From positions 3,139,368-3,203,367 of the forward strand of contig NW_004624743.1 in NCBI RefSeq assembly GCF_000247695.1: a stretch of 64,000 nucleotides of DNA, given 5' to 3'. The position numbers and the translations under genes were made by a program. The DNA comes from Heterocephalus glaber. Taxonomy: Eukaryota; Chordata; Mammalia; Rodentia; Bathyergidae. Under the pieces are notes generated by a model, which was not told the DNA's origin, did not search any database, and was given only the letters and a program-made list of their open reading frames with translations. The number at the start of each line of letters is the position of its first letter. The stretch's first letter is position 1. Positions 10,511-22,600 of this stretch are shown here, piece by piece.

Positions 10511-11459
10511 ATGTCAAAATCTGAAGGCATGATCTTTAAATGCTCCCAGCTGGACACTAGAGTCATTTTCCTTCAGCCCATCTCCCCCGATACTGCACTG
10601 ACCTTTGGCACCTAACATTTGTCCATGCTGTAAATTAGAACCTGTGGCCACAGTGGGTGGTCCGCTCTTTCCTCCACTCTGCTGTTCCCAGGAGGCTGTC
10701 AGGAAGGTGTGAGTGGTCGTCCCATCCGTCAGCACCTCCGAGGGTGGGGTGTTACTGGACCATACATGGCTGGCTGCTCTCTTAATAGGAATCATGTGGC
10801 ATGAACCGTGGGGAGGGAAAAGAACAGTCGAGTGGATGGGAGAGAGGGAGAAACCTTAAAGAAAGAACTGGGAGGAGAGCTACCGAAGAGGCTCGCAGTT
10901 TTCCTGCAGGTCATTTTTATTATCTTAGCAAAGAGACTCGGCTATGTCTCTGAGTAGCAGCACATGCAGCCCTGTTCCCTGGACGGCCTCATACCTTCTG
11001 CCGAGTTAGGTGCCACAATCAGAGCCACACTGACTCTGCCTCGGGTTGGGATTTATCTTAAAAGTGAATCTGCAGATGAGTGAGGAACCAGGAAGCTCTT
11101 TGAAAGTATGGGAGAAACTTGGCACGGGTTAAATAGAAGAAGGCCCATTGAGATAAGAATGGTAGAAATGAGCCATAGAGTTCTACCTGGCATGTGCTAC
11201 ACATTTTGAAGTGTCAACTGCCTGTCCTACCCTTGAACATTTCATCACACAAGCAAAGTAAGCAAAAACAAAGACAAACAAAACCCACACCCATGAGCTT
11301 TCCGATCATCCATGTGTGTGTGACATGGTCCACCTACGGAATCCTGTGACTTCTCTCTTGGCTTGGCTGTGATCTTTTCGATTACATGCAACGCACTGAC
11401 TGCTAACAGAGCTGTGAGACTGCACGTGTCGTCCAGGAGAAAACGCTTCCTGTGCCCGT
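10511..11459. other. Unassigned unique sequence
   Basis: Moderate GC, no recognised repeat. The antisense 93-codon frame at 10514-10795 has no recognisable domain. Confidence 0.45.
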
Positions 11460-12600
11460 GGCAGGCCAGCCGTGGCTCAGGTTGTCACAGCTGTGGCTTC
11501 TGAGACTCCGCTTGACTCTCAGCTACCCCCTGCTGCTCTCTTTCTCTTTGTCCTCCTCACCCTGTGCGCCTCCTCCCCACAAGATTCCAGGTCCCCAACC
11601 CTCAAACTCATCAGGACAGAGCCGCTGATTAGTTCAGCCCGTGCCGACCTCACTGAGGAGCCGTTCTCATGGCCTCTAACTGGGCTGCCTTTGTGTCTGC
11701 CCTCAGTCCCCGTCCCTGGAACTGTGGCTGGGCAGGGGCACATGGCAGAAGACACGCAGATGGACGCCTGCGGGTCTCCAGCAGCAGCTCTTTGTCCCCA
11801 AGACGCTGTGCGCCGTGGTGTCAGCCTGCAGAGTGCAATGGCCCATTTGCTATGGGAAAAGTTTCCAGTTTTGTTCAGTTCCCTGAAGACATCAACCCTT
11901 ATTCTACCACAAATACTGGTGCTGACATTGGTCTTTGAGACACCAGCACAGAATGCAGCTCAGAGCAGCAAGCATTGGCAGCAGAGGCGTCTCGCTCCCC
12001 AGCACCCGGGGAACTTGGGTCTGGCCGGAGGGGCTGTGGGTGTGGCACGCGCACAACCTGCCCTGTCTGTCCTAGCACAGGAGCGTCAGCCAACAGTGCC
12101 TGCCAAGGTCTATCCTTCTGGGCAACAAAGGGGCCGCTCCTGCCCTTGAAATGACCTCCACCGGGGGGGGGGGGTTCCTGGAGAGGCTCGCTCTCCTGTG
12201 CACTGAGATCAAGGCTCTCCGTGGCCTCGCGTGCTGCGCTCCACCCTCTGGGTCTTGGATCCCACCAGTGCCCACCAGGAGCAGCAGCTGTACCAACTGC
12301 CCACAGTGCCACCACAGCGGCTTCTGTGCAGCCACTGCCCTCCAAGTGGAGCCTTTTCCCTCATGCAGAAGAGGTCACATGACATGCGCAGTGTCCGGAG
12401 CGCGGGCAGCCAGCGCGGCTGCAGCGAGCTCTGTGTCCACTCACGGCTCAGCTGTCAGTGCCAGGACCCCGCCAGGACTGCTGTCACCCCTGGGAGGGCC
12501 ACCCCTGGGGGCTCTACGCCTGATGCCTTTGGCTCTGAAGGTCCCAGGGAGAAATAGAACAGCATTTTTAGTTGTACCTGTTCTGTGATCAAAAGTTCAC
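11460..12600. other. GC-rich block with overlapping frames, not a supported gene
   Basis: GC content rises abruptly above the flanks. Open frames of 225 and 145 codons (plus) and 148 codons (minus) overlap here, as expected where AT-rich stop codons are scarce. None has a recognised domain. A G homopolymer lies near 12164-12174 and a CpG cluster at about 12386-12445 (gagcgcgggcagccagcgcg). Candidates are a decayed retrocopy, a small CpG-rich regulatory spot or plain GC-rich sequence. Confidence 0.4.
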
Positions 12601-13562
12601 CTTCCACAGTCATGCATCTAGAGAAGCTGGGCCAGAGTGACATCGAGGTGACAGACTGTGTTCCAAATTAGCCTCTCCTTACAATGTCGCCCCACTGGCT
12701 CTTCCCTTCTCTTCCTGTCAGTAGGATGCGTGCTTTCCCACAAGCTATTTGGCCCCTGAAGTTATAGGAACAAGAGAGGACCCAGTCATCCCAACGGTGA
12801 AAGAGCAACTGTCCATCGGAGAAATCACCTATACCTGGTCATAAAATTAACTAATTTAGAGCTTATCTAGCTTAAAAAATAGTCTGTAAGTATGTGTTTG
12901 AGGGAATTTAGGGATATCATAGCTACAAATAATTGCTGTATAATTGATATGTATTATTGGTATGACGAAGATTTAGGATTTTTTCAGCTGTATTCTTCCA
13001 GTTGTAGGAGAGAACACAGAAGGAAGGAATGGGAAGCTCGAGATGCAGGAATTACTGTATTTATTCAATACTGTCAATAGGAAGGAGACACTGAATGTAG
13101 TAGATACTAAGATCTGAATCAATACAAATGCATGGACTATTTTGGCACAAATACCTCATTGTATTTTACCCTGGCCCAAGTAGAGTATTTCTTTAAGATT
13201 ATGTAAGTATTTTTGCTGTATTCCTGTGTTCCCAAAGATAGTCTTCTGGACTATTAAATACGTTGGCTTTGAGTATTAACATGTGTGGTGTGAATCACCC
13301 AAATTGACACTTTGCATAAACACATGGATATACAAAAGGCAGGACCCACCCAGAGAGATGTAAACTGGTAAGTTTCAGCATGTGGAGAAAGTCCCCTAGA
13401 AAGAGAACAGGGCTGAGTACTAAGCTCCAAGTACTCCAATGTCTAAATAATAAATAGAAGAGAAGATCTGTAAAACAAAACCAAGGAAGAGTGGCCCAGA
13501 CATGTACAGGAAAGCCTAGAAGAATGACTTGTCATAGAAAGCAATGTAAGAGATCCTTTTAA
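12601..13562. other. Unassigned sequence
   Basis: AT-rich, only short frames. No repeat recognised. Confidence 0.45.
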
Positions 13563-13683
13563 GGCCAGGCATGATGGAGCACACCTGTAATCTCAGCACT
13601 CTGGAAGGCTGAGACAAGACGATGGCAAGTTAGAGCCCACCCTGAGAAACTCAGTGAGACTGTCTCTCAAAGAAAAAAAAAAG
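13563..13683 (+). mobile_element. B1-type SINE
   Basis: 7SL-derived order is clear: 'ggccaggcatgatggagcac', 'acctgtaatctcagcac', 'aaggctgaga', 'gtgagactgtctctcaaag' and an A tail. Diverged from the canonical form. Confidence 0.9.
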
Positions 13684-14621
13684 AGGTCACTTAAGCCGGA
13701 GAGTGATGCTGTCCAGTGTTCCTGAGTGATCCAAAAGCACAAGATGCAATCAGTTAACAACCTGATTTTCACAACAATATAAAATCCACAGTACTCAAAA
13801 AATTCACTCAGCTCATTAATTGAAGAGAAGAACAATACACTATTGAGAATGGATCGTCCAGAAGCTGAAGACCAGAGATGTAAATGGTCAAAGACATACT
13901 GGAAATACCTTACTCATGCACAAAAAACTGGTGGCATCCTACAGGGCAATAACCTGTAATAGTTGGGCTATTTTTCCCACCTGATGGAGATTAACTACAT
14001 GAACTCCTAGCCAAGTTAATTTGGTGCGGTCCACAGGGATCATTTGCATTTGTCTCCACCCAGAAGCCGGAGCGTGGATGTCAGTCTCATCTCTCTTCCT
14101 GATGAGCTGCAGAATAGTATAATTAATGAGCACCGAAGGTAAATATGAGTACAGATGTATCGAACACCCCAGTGAACAGACAATGAAGGGACCGTCAGTA
14201 ATCGCTCTTTCTGAGTTTGGATGGACGCTCCTGACAGGGCTCCTGTAAAGGGAGAACGCCAAACATCGGTTGCCAGTAGCAACACGGCGCTCACGGGGGT
14301 CTCGGCAACATAGAAGTGATGGAGGGGCGTCGCTGTGGGGCAGAAGGGAAGCCGGTGAGCTAGGAGAGTAGGGTCCTAGACACGGTGGGTGCCTGTGTGG
14401 GAGGAGAGGCAGGAGGCGAACATGTGGAGGGGGGTTTCCCTTCATGAAGATGAGGACAACTGTGACAGCCAAGCCTTTCTCTCTCACACACCATGCGAGT
14501 GCTGTACAATTATTTTTCACTTCAAATGCTCTAAAATGCTCTCTTTTCCCAACTCTGCTAGAAGCTGTGGCAGAAAAAAGACAGAGTGAGTATATGCTTC
14601 TCCAAGTGCTCCTCACGGCCA
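13684..14621. other. Unassigned sequence with a long antisense frame
   Basis: A minus-strand frame of 227 codons (13939-14622) is open but has no recognised domain, and its composition (proline/serine-rich middle from polypurine DNA near 14290-14430) suggests chance. Nothing else recognised. Confidence 0.45.
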
Positions 14622-14815
14622 CTCCCCTCCTTTGTAGTATTTGGGATTGAATCTATGGCCTTCACACTGAGCATGACCCCAGCCCTTTAAAAAGAAGTTA
14701 TTATTATCTAAAGACAGGACCTCACTAAGTGGCTAAGCAGTCCAGGCTGGATTTGAACTTGCAATCCACCTGCCTCAGCCTCCCAGAGGCTGCACCAGCA
14801 TGCCCAGGTCACAAA
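14622..14815 (-). mobile_element. B1-dID heterodimeric SINE, antisense
   Basis: Reading the complement, a B1 monomer (complement of 'ttgcaatccacctgcctcag', 'cctcccagaggctg') is followed by an A-rich linker and an ID-like unit (complement of 'gtatttgggattgaatctat', 'ggccttcacactgagcatg', 'accccagcc'). The B1 plus ID fusion is known from non-muroid rodents. Confidence 0.8.
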
Positions 14816-15224
14816 TCCCTGAAGAAAAATGACTAAAGCTCCTACCACCCAAGGCACTGCCTAATTAGGCTAAAAGTGAGTTTTTTATTGATTAAGAGAC
14901 AATCTGCTGGTTGGCCAGTAGCCAAAAGGGTATCCTGAAATAAAGCTCCCCAGCAAGATTCAAACCAATTACCAGAATAAAAAGACTCTCTTTTCTCTTA
15001 GAAAGGCTGAGAATGAGGCAGAGAGAAGGAAGGAGCAATTGGAAATGGGCACAGGAGCTGAAAGATGCAAAGGAGGAAGAAAAGCAGCAGCTACCAAGAA
15101 GTGGAGCTCTAAGGACGAAAGCCAGGGTCGGAGACAGGTGAGGCTGAGCCTCTTGCTTTGCGTTTAACGCACTGCGTTGACAGTGCCCAAGTTTGGAGCT
15201 TGGGTGAGGAGGGCCGTGAGCATC
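14816..15224. other. Unassigned sequence
   Basis: No gene or repeat recognised. Purine-rich at about 15000-15130 (gagaaggaagg and similar), which may be L1-related but is not convincing. Confidence 0.4.
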
Positions 15225-15552
15225 TTGATTTGCAGTGTTTTATTAGTGCAGGTTTGCAGTCGTATTGATGCTTCTCACGGTGGGGAGTTGGTCCATGTGC
15301 ATAATGTTTTTATTTTGTTCCCCTTCTTTTCTCCTTCCCCTTTTCATTTACCAAAGACCTAGCTCCGTATTTCCTATTGTCTCTATTTTCTTTAGCTCTT
15401 TAAATTATTTATATTTGGGTTTCTCATATAAAAGAAGTTGTGCAATATTTAATTGCACTTAATATTGTGGCCTCAAGGTGCATCCATTTTCCTTCAAATG
15501 ACTCAAGTTTATTCTTCTTTATGGCTGAGTGGTACTGCACTGTATGTGAATA
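15225..15552 (-). mobile_element. L1 3' end, antisense, interrupted by a MITE
   Basis: Polypyrimidine tract (ccccttcttttctcc) corresponds to the L1 polypurine 3' UTR, then 'tgcacttaatattgtggcct', 'caaggtgcatccattttcc', 'tttatggctgagtggtactg', which is reverse L1 ORF2 end. The element resumes at 15742 after the MITE. Confidence 0.85.
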
Positions 15553-15739
15553 CAGTGGACCCTCAAGTTACGACCAGCTTGACATAGGAACAACTTGGAT
15601 CAATTAGGTTAATGAAAGATTCATCTGCCTCTTGTTATCTACAGCATGTACCCAGGCAAACAACCAGATCTCAGCGATATTGACTTAGTTACAACCAGCC
15701 CTCAGAAACTGATCGAGTTCTTAAGTCAAGGGTCTACTA
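15553..15739. mobile_element. TA-flanked MITE (Tigger/mariner-like), 187 bp
   Basis: The left end 'cagtggaccctcaagttacg' and the complement of the right end 'tagtagacccttgacttaag' are imperfect terminal inverted repeats. TA lies on both sides (15551-15552 and 15740-15741). Deleting the element and one TA rejoins the L1 sequence as 'gtgaataccacattttc', confirming the insertion. It has no coding capacity. The TIR style and TA target fit the pogo/Tigger branch of Tc1/mariner. Confidence 0.85.
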
Positions 15740-15741
15740 TA

Positions 15742-15835
15742 CCACATTTTCTTTGTCCATTCATCTCTTGATGGGTATATAGACTGATTCTGAGATTTAG
15801 CTATTAGGAGTCGTGCTGCTATCCACATAGTTTTG
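15742..15835 (-). mobile_element. L1 3' end, continuation after MITE
   Basis: Continues reverse L1: 'ccacattttctttgtccatt', 'catctcttgatgggtatat', 'tagctattaggagtcgtgct'. Homology fades after about 15835. Confidence 0.8.
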
Positions 15836-15964
15836 CCCAGGTCACTGTAACAGTCAAGAGCTTCTGAGGGAAGCACTACTGGAACTTTCCTGTCTATCTC
15901 CAGGGTAGCTGCCCTGAGCACTAGAGTCAGATACCAGTATAAAGGAATATTCCACTGGAAGTTA

Positions 15965-16085
15965 CCTTTTCTTATTACTGCATATCAGGTATACACAATG
16001 ACGGGCTTCACTGTGCCATTTTCATGCTTGCATATAACACACTGATGGTATCCACCCCTCTTTCCTCCTCTCTCCCATATATTCA
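15965..16085 (-). mobile_element. L1 3' terminal fragment, antisense
   Basis: The order 'acaatgacgggcttcactg', 'tgccattttcatgcttgc', 'atataacacactgatgg' and pyrimidine-rich 'ctctttcctcctctctccc' parallels the antisense L1 end at 35700, indicating a second, very short L1 copy beside the first. Confidence 0.6.
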
Positions 16086-17499
16086 CTTCAACCGCAGGAG
16101 ATCTTAAACTGCTTCTGAAGAATTACAAGTCTATGAACTGACGAGAAAAATACACCTATGGGTTGAAGTATATCAAAGAGAGCTATTCGGGGAAGTCCAC
16201 AGGCAGGTTGGGTATCAAGCACAGAGTCAGCTTTCTGTTTAATATTGAGTAAGTGCATATTAGATTTACTGATTAATTGCTATTTCAGAGTTTTAGAGAG
16301 CTACTCAAACTAAACTCTTTACTAGCAATTGTGGACACTTTTAATTCACAAACATCTTAATCTCTCTAAATGACCCTGTTTATGATACTTACTTTAAATG
16401 TGAAATTGGAGAGACATTGCTTAGTTTCTTTAGAAACAATACTTTTTCTGAAACTATAGAGAATGTTTCTTTTGTAGAAAAAAAGTATTTACACTGTCTT
16501 TTCTCCCCGCAAGGCCACTAAACACTGTGGTAGTTCTTTATCAGTGGTATTTATACTGCATGATTCTGCTTATTTAGATGTCTGCAGAGTGTAAAATTAC
16601 GGGTCTGTGGTTTCTAACCAGAACTTGCTTCTCTGCTTTTCTTCTTTTACTTGAATTTTAAAGAGTTTTGTTGTTGTTGTTGTTTTATCTGGTTTTCCAT
16701 TATGTTCTGTTTTCCTCTGTAAAGCGGATAAAGAATATTTAATCTCTCCCAAGGAAAGCTGCATGGATTGGTCCCTAGGGGAGGATACCAACAGTCTTTA
16801 AGTCAAGTCATTTAAAAAGACCATAGTTTTGGGTCAGGCTGCAGGTAGGGCTTGTGATATCTATGGTTTTTCCTCACCAGGTAGTTTGTGTATGTGCCTT
16901 TCTCCCCTTCCATAAGGGATCCCATTCGCTCTTTAACTTAAAAAGCAACTTAGAAAGGCTGATTGGCTCAAAGCAGTTAGTTCATTCATTCTCTGTGTGA
17001 ACTAAGTATAATCCTATTTTGAAAGAAAACTTAGCAGAGTTATTCATCTGTACTCCTCCAAACAGCAGTGTTGCCCTGCAACCCTGGACATAGACATTTG
17101 TCAGCCTCATAGGTTGCTCTCCGCCCGTTCTACTTTCTTGACTCCTACACTTTTCAATCTCAGGAACTCTCAGAAGCTAAAGTCAACCAGCCTTTCATAG
17201 GTCTGCATGGAGTTAGGGTTGCTATGCAGAGCTTTGCAGCATGGATTATATTTGTTTTTATAGTTAATTTTGTTTTGTTTTGGAGGACTGGGAAAGTCTT
17301 TGTTGTTTGTTTCATTTTGGGGGTTTTTGGGGGGGAGGTTGGTTTATGTTGGCCCTAATAAAAGATGGACTTCAGCTAGTTTAAACAACCAAAATACTTG
17401 AGGGCGTCTACTGGTTCATGGAAACTAAGGATTGATGAAATAGGAGAATGGAGATGCATCTGGGCCTTAGATCAACAGGAAAACGTGGCCTTGAATTTT
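16086..17499. other. Unassigned sequence with simple repeats
   Basis: No gene. Holds a (GTT)n run at about 16667-16684 and a T/G-rich stretch at 17240-17345 including a G run near 17330. AT-rich elsewhere. Confidence 0.45.
16667..16684 (+). repeat. (GTT)n simple repeat
   Basis: 'gttgttgttgttgtt' in tandem. Confidence 0.9.
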
Positions 17500-17504
17500 T
17501 CAAG

Positions 17505-17575
17505 TTTCCCTCTCCCTCTCCCTCTCTGTCTCTTTCCTCTTCCCTCTCTGTCTTTCCTTCTCCTTCTCCCTGGTC
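17505..17575 (+). repeat. Polypyrimidine (CT-rich) tract
   Basis: About 70 bases almost free of purines, built of ccctct and ttcct words, e.g. 'ccctctccctctccctctc'. It creates chance S/P/L-rich frames on the plus strand (17398-17756). Confidence 0.85.
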
Positions 17576-19380
17576 ACACCTTGTTTTTCCTCTTCTCAGG
17601 AGCCATCTTCATTTTCCTCCAGGAACTGATCTTCTCCCTGGGCAGGGTAGGATAGGCACTGATGCCCTCACTTCCCGTTTTGTAATTCCTGTGTACAGAG
17701 AGGCAGTGAGTTTCTTCTTTACCCAGCAATTCAGATCACCTAGCAGAGAGCTTTGAACATTCAGTCAGGAAGAGCTGCCCACTGTGGCACTCATCAAAGC
17801 AGGGATTCATTAACATTGCAGCCTTAGAAGCACTGGGTGGCTTTCACAGGAACCACAGGTTGGATTGGGGAGGAGGGGAGGGGTTGGAGAAGAAGTTCCA
17901 GAGGGTACTCAATACTCACAGAAAGGAAAAATGTATCTGGACTAATGCAAAAATCTTTATCTTCACATGAGAGAGCCAATATAAGCTAATTGTTCATTGC
18001 TCCACCTGCACTCCCCAAACCAGTTTTTCCTTCTTTTAAACATGTGCGTAAAATTAGGCTTATTTGTATGCATTTAATGATAATTCAGGGTCTTTTTTAT
18101 TATGAAATGTTATGCGATAAAACCCAAGCTTCATTTGTTGGTTGGTTGGTCGGTTGATCCTAGCTTCTCAGAGAAGTTTGAATCTGTTTAGAGAAGCACA
18201 CTAGACTCTTCCATTGTGTGTGATGAGCTGAAAATAAATCTTCCACAGAGCCAATGCTGAAAATAAGTTATGATTTCAATCACAAAATCAAAACATCATC
18301 CAGAAACCCACCCTGCAGAAGTCTCCTAAAACTTCCATTCGAGTCACTTTTTATTTCTTCAGACTTTACCCTAAAGGTTATGTAAGCATCATGTAGCTCA
18401 CAGCTCATCCAATAATGGATAAAGGAATTTTTAAAAAATCTCCCAGGAATTTCCTCTGGTTATAAATTATTAGAAAGGGTGGAATTTTTGACAGTCAGTG
18501 GATAAATCTGACTAATGATTATGCATTTAAAACAGAAACAAAAAGACACTGAAGTTACCCTGGCTTTGAGGATTGACCAAAAGTAGCAACATTATTTTCT
18601 CCCCCCTTTTCCTTCTTTTGCCTTGTTTTTGGATGACTCTAAAGCAAAGTCCACTGTTGAATGAAGCAATTACCTCATCACACCTTTCTGATTTCTTATT
18701 CCAGAGTTCACCTTTTCTCAAATAGTTTCAGACAGTCTATGTTGATAGGCAAGAGAACCCGCGGGCTCATAGGAGTGCAGTTTGGCAACTCTTCAGCCAT
18801 GCAGGCTGCATGCACCCACGAGAGCCCCCTCACCAGGCACCTATACTGCTGTATACCAGGTGCTAAACACTGGTGCTAGAGGAAAATTTGTGACAGAATA
18901 ACAACCGCCAAATTAAATCATCTATGGGAAGGAACTTTGCAATCTCTGCAAGGATATCCTAGCTCAGTTCATGTTTAAGTTATTGTGTTACTACTCAGCT
19001 GAGGAATGTTCAATGGCCACTTACACTTCTTTTCCCCAATAAATTCCCAACTCTTAAACTGAGCAATTGAAGACATTATAGAAGCTAAGCCTCGTCTACA
19101 TTTCACTTTTATTTGCCTTCGAATTTTCCATGCATTGCACAAATTGAACTGTTCATTGCTTCCTTCACAGCCACAGCAACGAGACTCCTCACTTAGATTA
19201 TGCTTCGTTCAGGAATGCATATCTCCTAATCCATTTTTTCCACATCTCCATTCTTGCCAGCAACAATTTAACTCTGCCAGGAAGAGAATATGTAGTGGGA
19301 GTGATGGAATTCCACAGAGCCCAGGATAACTGTGGTTTCATCAGCCAGTTAGCATATAGCTTTATTTAGAAATTTCCAGC
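17576..19380. other. Unassigned sequence
   Basis: AT-rich with no gene or clear repeat. A short (GGTT)n-like run sits at about 18139-18157. The stretch 19015-19270 has weak L2-like flavour but not enough to call. Confidence 0.4.
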
Positions 19381-20399
19381 CACATGAGAAAGCTAGAAAG
19401 AAGTGTTTCATTGGGGGCAAGAGGACAGAAAGTTGTAGGACTTCAGCAGCAGGATGCTGGGTTCAGAGATGGGGATGAGGAGCTGTTCTTGCAGTCTGGG
19501 TATTTGGGCCAGGTTTATTGGGTGTGATGGGGCCGATGGATAGGTGGGTGAACTCACCTGTAAGGAGGGTGGGGAGCAGGGAGCCAAAAGGGGTTCAGTG
19601 GTACCTCCCCAGGACTCCAGTATCAGAGGGCTCAGAAGGCCCCTGCCAGACAGCAAAAAGTAAATGCAAAATTTTCGGTAAAGAGAAAAATGAATAAGTG
19701 AAAGTCTGCCTTATAGAAATTGTTTTTGTAGTTCATCCAACTTGTACAGGCAAAGAACAACCAAAATTTGGAAGTTTCCCAAGGATTTATTGCTTGTGCT
19801 TGCCAGCACACCTGAGGAAAATCAAACCTGTCGGAATTATCTAATCTAACTTCACAGGTGGCTTCGGGGAGAAATAAATATCTGAATGCTTACAGGCAAG
19901 TCAAGTATAAGATATGCTTTGTGAAAATGCCTGATGAAGTTGGACGTGACATGCTTAATAATAACAATGGTTATTATATGATCTGATGGGAAGAGCCCTC
20001 AGGCTTCCAAGGTTCGTTGGTGTCAATTTTGGGAAGAAGGGTAAGAGATTTTACCTTGGAGCTTTATTTTGAGGATCATTTTAGAAACATTCTTGTCATT
20101 CAACAAAGCCACAAAACACTGAAGGTCTGTTATAGCATTTTGATATGTAAAATCCAAGATTATCATCAAAATATAAATTTATCTTGCGATGTGTAGTCTG
20201 CATAAACTCAATTTTGAGAATGAGTTTTTTAAAAATTAGAAGTTTATTTCTTGCCATCTAAAAACAGTATCTCTTGACACTGATTCATGATTCTTCAGGA
20301 CTTTTAGGCATCTGAACTTATATATTTATACCATCGAGTTTGAGAACATTCCATTTTTGCTCCCTGTCAATGAATCCTTATATTTTTATACATAGTTGG
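19381..20399. other. Unassigned, possible LTR relic at its left
   Basis: At about 19390-19660 a G-rich, moderately GC segment stands out from its AT-rich surroundings in the way antisense LTR relics do, but no family is recognised. The remainder is AT-rich with nothing seen. Confidence 0.3.
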
Positions 20400-20610
20400 T
20401 TCTTGTTTTAGCGGACATCTATTGAAGATTCACTACACACAAGTACTGTTCTAAGCCCTTTGTGTAAAGTAATTCATTTAAGCTTCACCACAGACTATGA
20501 AATAGGTAAGTACTATTATTGTCATGCAACAGAAAGGAAAGTGTGTCATGCAGAAATTAAGTAAATTTCCGGAATCACTCAGCAAGGAAGATTTTTAGAG
20601 CCTGTGTTCT
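20400..20610 (-). repeat. MIR SINE relic, antisense
   Basis: 'acaagtactgttctaagccc', 'tttgtgtaaagtaattcatt', 'gaaataggtaagtactatta', then 'gaaattaagtaaatttcc' follow reverse MIR from its 3' side inward. Confidence 0.85.
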
Positions 20611-21564
20611 ACACGGTGATACACCCTCTCTTCCGGTAGTCTATTAACGTGCAAAGCCATCAATCAGTATTTACACTCGAATGACAATGTCAACAGCACC
20701 CACTGCCCAAGGAGTATGCTATTCCAATTAGTTCCTTCATGGTTTATTTGCTTAATTGGGAATTCCTAAATGCTTTCTTCTTTTTTCTTTTCTTTCATTG
20801 CCTGTCTTTTCGGTCTCCTTCTTCTAATACCCCAAGAGTAGTACCAAATCTCTCTTATTTCCTTGATGCTCCCCCAAGTTTTCTATTTTCCTGCTCGGAC
20901 TTCCTCTGATTTCCTTTCCCAACTGCTTGGTCCTCTCCTCTTCTGACTGGATCATCTGTTTCTTACGTCTCACCTTTCCCTCTGTCTGCACTTAATATCT
21001 CATTGTGCTACAACATAACCTCAAGTGATATCCTAAGAAGTGGTCCCCGAAAATATCCTTCAGGGGCTTTACATTTTTGAAGTAAGGTACACTTCTTTGA
21101 ATACTGTGGCTACTTTCTTGGTAGCTTTTAAGTTAGCAATACATTTCATTCAAAACTTTGAAGACACTGGTTTATTACCTGTAGCATTCAAAATTGTCAA
21201 ACGGATGGCAAACTCACAGTTGCTATTTTGTTGATACCCTGGTTCTGTTCACTGGAAACTACTCGCATAACTTTCCCGTTGGCGTCCTGAACTTTTGAGA
21301 CAGTGTGGCAGTGACAGTCTGAATGGACTGACTGTGCAGTGTACTGGGTACTCGCTGGGCTTTTTAGGTCTGCACACTCACCTCACACTCTGGGAAATCT
21401 CTTTCTTCATCTCCTCCGTTTTCTCTACTCTTTGTCTAAAACTCCTACAAATAAGACGTTGATCTTTTGAATAAGCATGTGTTGATAGGTGTCTTAATAT
21501 TTATTTCATATTTTCTGTCTTTCTAATATTTTTATCTTTATTACAGGTTAATCAATAACCTCTC
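20611..21564. other. Unassigned sequence
   Basis: Pyrimidine-rich at about 20760-21000, otherwise AT-rich. No gene or repeat recognised. Confidence 0.45.
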
Positions 21565-21565
21565 T

Positions 21566-21715
21566 TAGGCTGGGTGTGGTGGAGCACACCTGGGATCCCA
21601 GCACTCAGAAGGCTGAGGCAGGAGGATTGCTGTGAGCTCAAAGCCAGACTGGGCTACAGAGTGAATTCAAGGCCAGCCTGGACTACACACACCTTGTCTC
21701 AAAAGCAACAATAAA
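21566..21715 (+). mobile_element. B1-type SINE with internal duplication
   Basis: 'gctgggtgtggtggagcaca', 'gggatcccagcactc', 'aggctgaggcaggaggattg', then two successive copies of the 'gccagactgggctaca' / 'gccagcctggactaca' segment, the quasi-dimer duplication of B1, ending 'ccttgtctcaaaagc' with a short A-rich tail. The best preserved B1 in the window. Confidence 0.95.
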
Positions 21716-21899
21716 AACAACACCAGCCCCTAAAACCACCTTTAGCCATTCTTTTCTCTTTTATTTCATAAATATGCAGGGTGTAGAGTTCCTTTTGTTC
21801 TCTACCTGCTCATTTTTTGTAGCGCTCTGCTTTTGTTTGATGGATGCAGAATCTTCTCTGATCTCTCTGGTATTAATTACGAGGATTTTCCCCCTGACT

Positions 21900-22600
21900 T
21901 CTGAATGAGCTCCGTTTCCTCCAGAATCACTCTTTTCTGTTTGCTAATGCTGAGCTTTCTCTGTTCCTGGCAGGATGCTGTCGTGTTTGGTAGCGACTGC
22001 CTTTCCGATTCCATGAGGACTGGCAGGCCTGGTCCACCGGCTGGCACACCCGTGGGCCCCGTGACGCGGCACAGGACCTCTGCCGCTCGCCCTCCCTGGT
22101 TCCAGGACTGTTGGCTGCACGGCAGGGGCCAGGCTCCTCCTGGCTTCTCTGCCGTTGCAGGAGCGCTGGGCCAGAGGCTGGCTGTGTGGGCACCGCAAGG
22201 CCCAGGCAGAGGCAGGTCTGTTCTGTACCTGGCTGTGCGCTACGCCCCCACCCCACCCCCCCGTCCCCCGCTGCTCTGCAGGCCTGACGGGCCCTGTCTC
22301 GCGTGTAGCCCTCTCTTGCCGCAGTTCCGGTGCAGCTGCTTTCCGCCCACCAACACCAGTCTCCTGACACTTCCGGAAAATCCCTGGGCTGTCTGCGCAG
22401 CGCCTGGGCCTTCTGCTCTCCTAAGAGCCCTGAGTCCCGAGTCCACACCTGCACCGTGCGCGCTCCACCCCGTGTTCACCAGCGCACGTGCTGAGCGCTG
22501 CGGTTTGGCTGTTACACATTTCACAGCAGCAAACATGAGACTGGAGATATTCCTTTCCACTCCTCCTACTTCTGTTAACTAAATCAGGACTTGGGGGGGG
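21900..22600. other. GC-rich block with overlapping frames, not a supported gene
   Basis: A sharp GC rise with frames of 225 (plus) and 175 and 106 codons (minus) superimposed. No domain, no splice logic and no retrocopy tail visible. C-rich runs at about 22245-22270. It resembles the block at 11.46-12.6 kb in character. Confidence 0.4.

Noticed and set aside
11472..12149. 225-codon plus frame as a gene
   Set aside because: Same reason; several mutually overlapping frames of similar length and no conserved motif.
13939..14622. 227-codon minus-strand frame as a gene
   Set aside because: No domain, signal or family similarity recognised; the proline-rich middle comes from polypurine DNA, and no splice or promoter logic is visible.
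19390..19660. Named LTR
   Set aside because: GC-rich and LTR-like in texture, but no ordered match to a family I know.
21905..22582. 225-codon plus frame as a gene
   Set aside because: GC-rich DNA with few stops gives long frames on both strands at once; no recognised domain.
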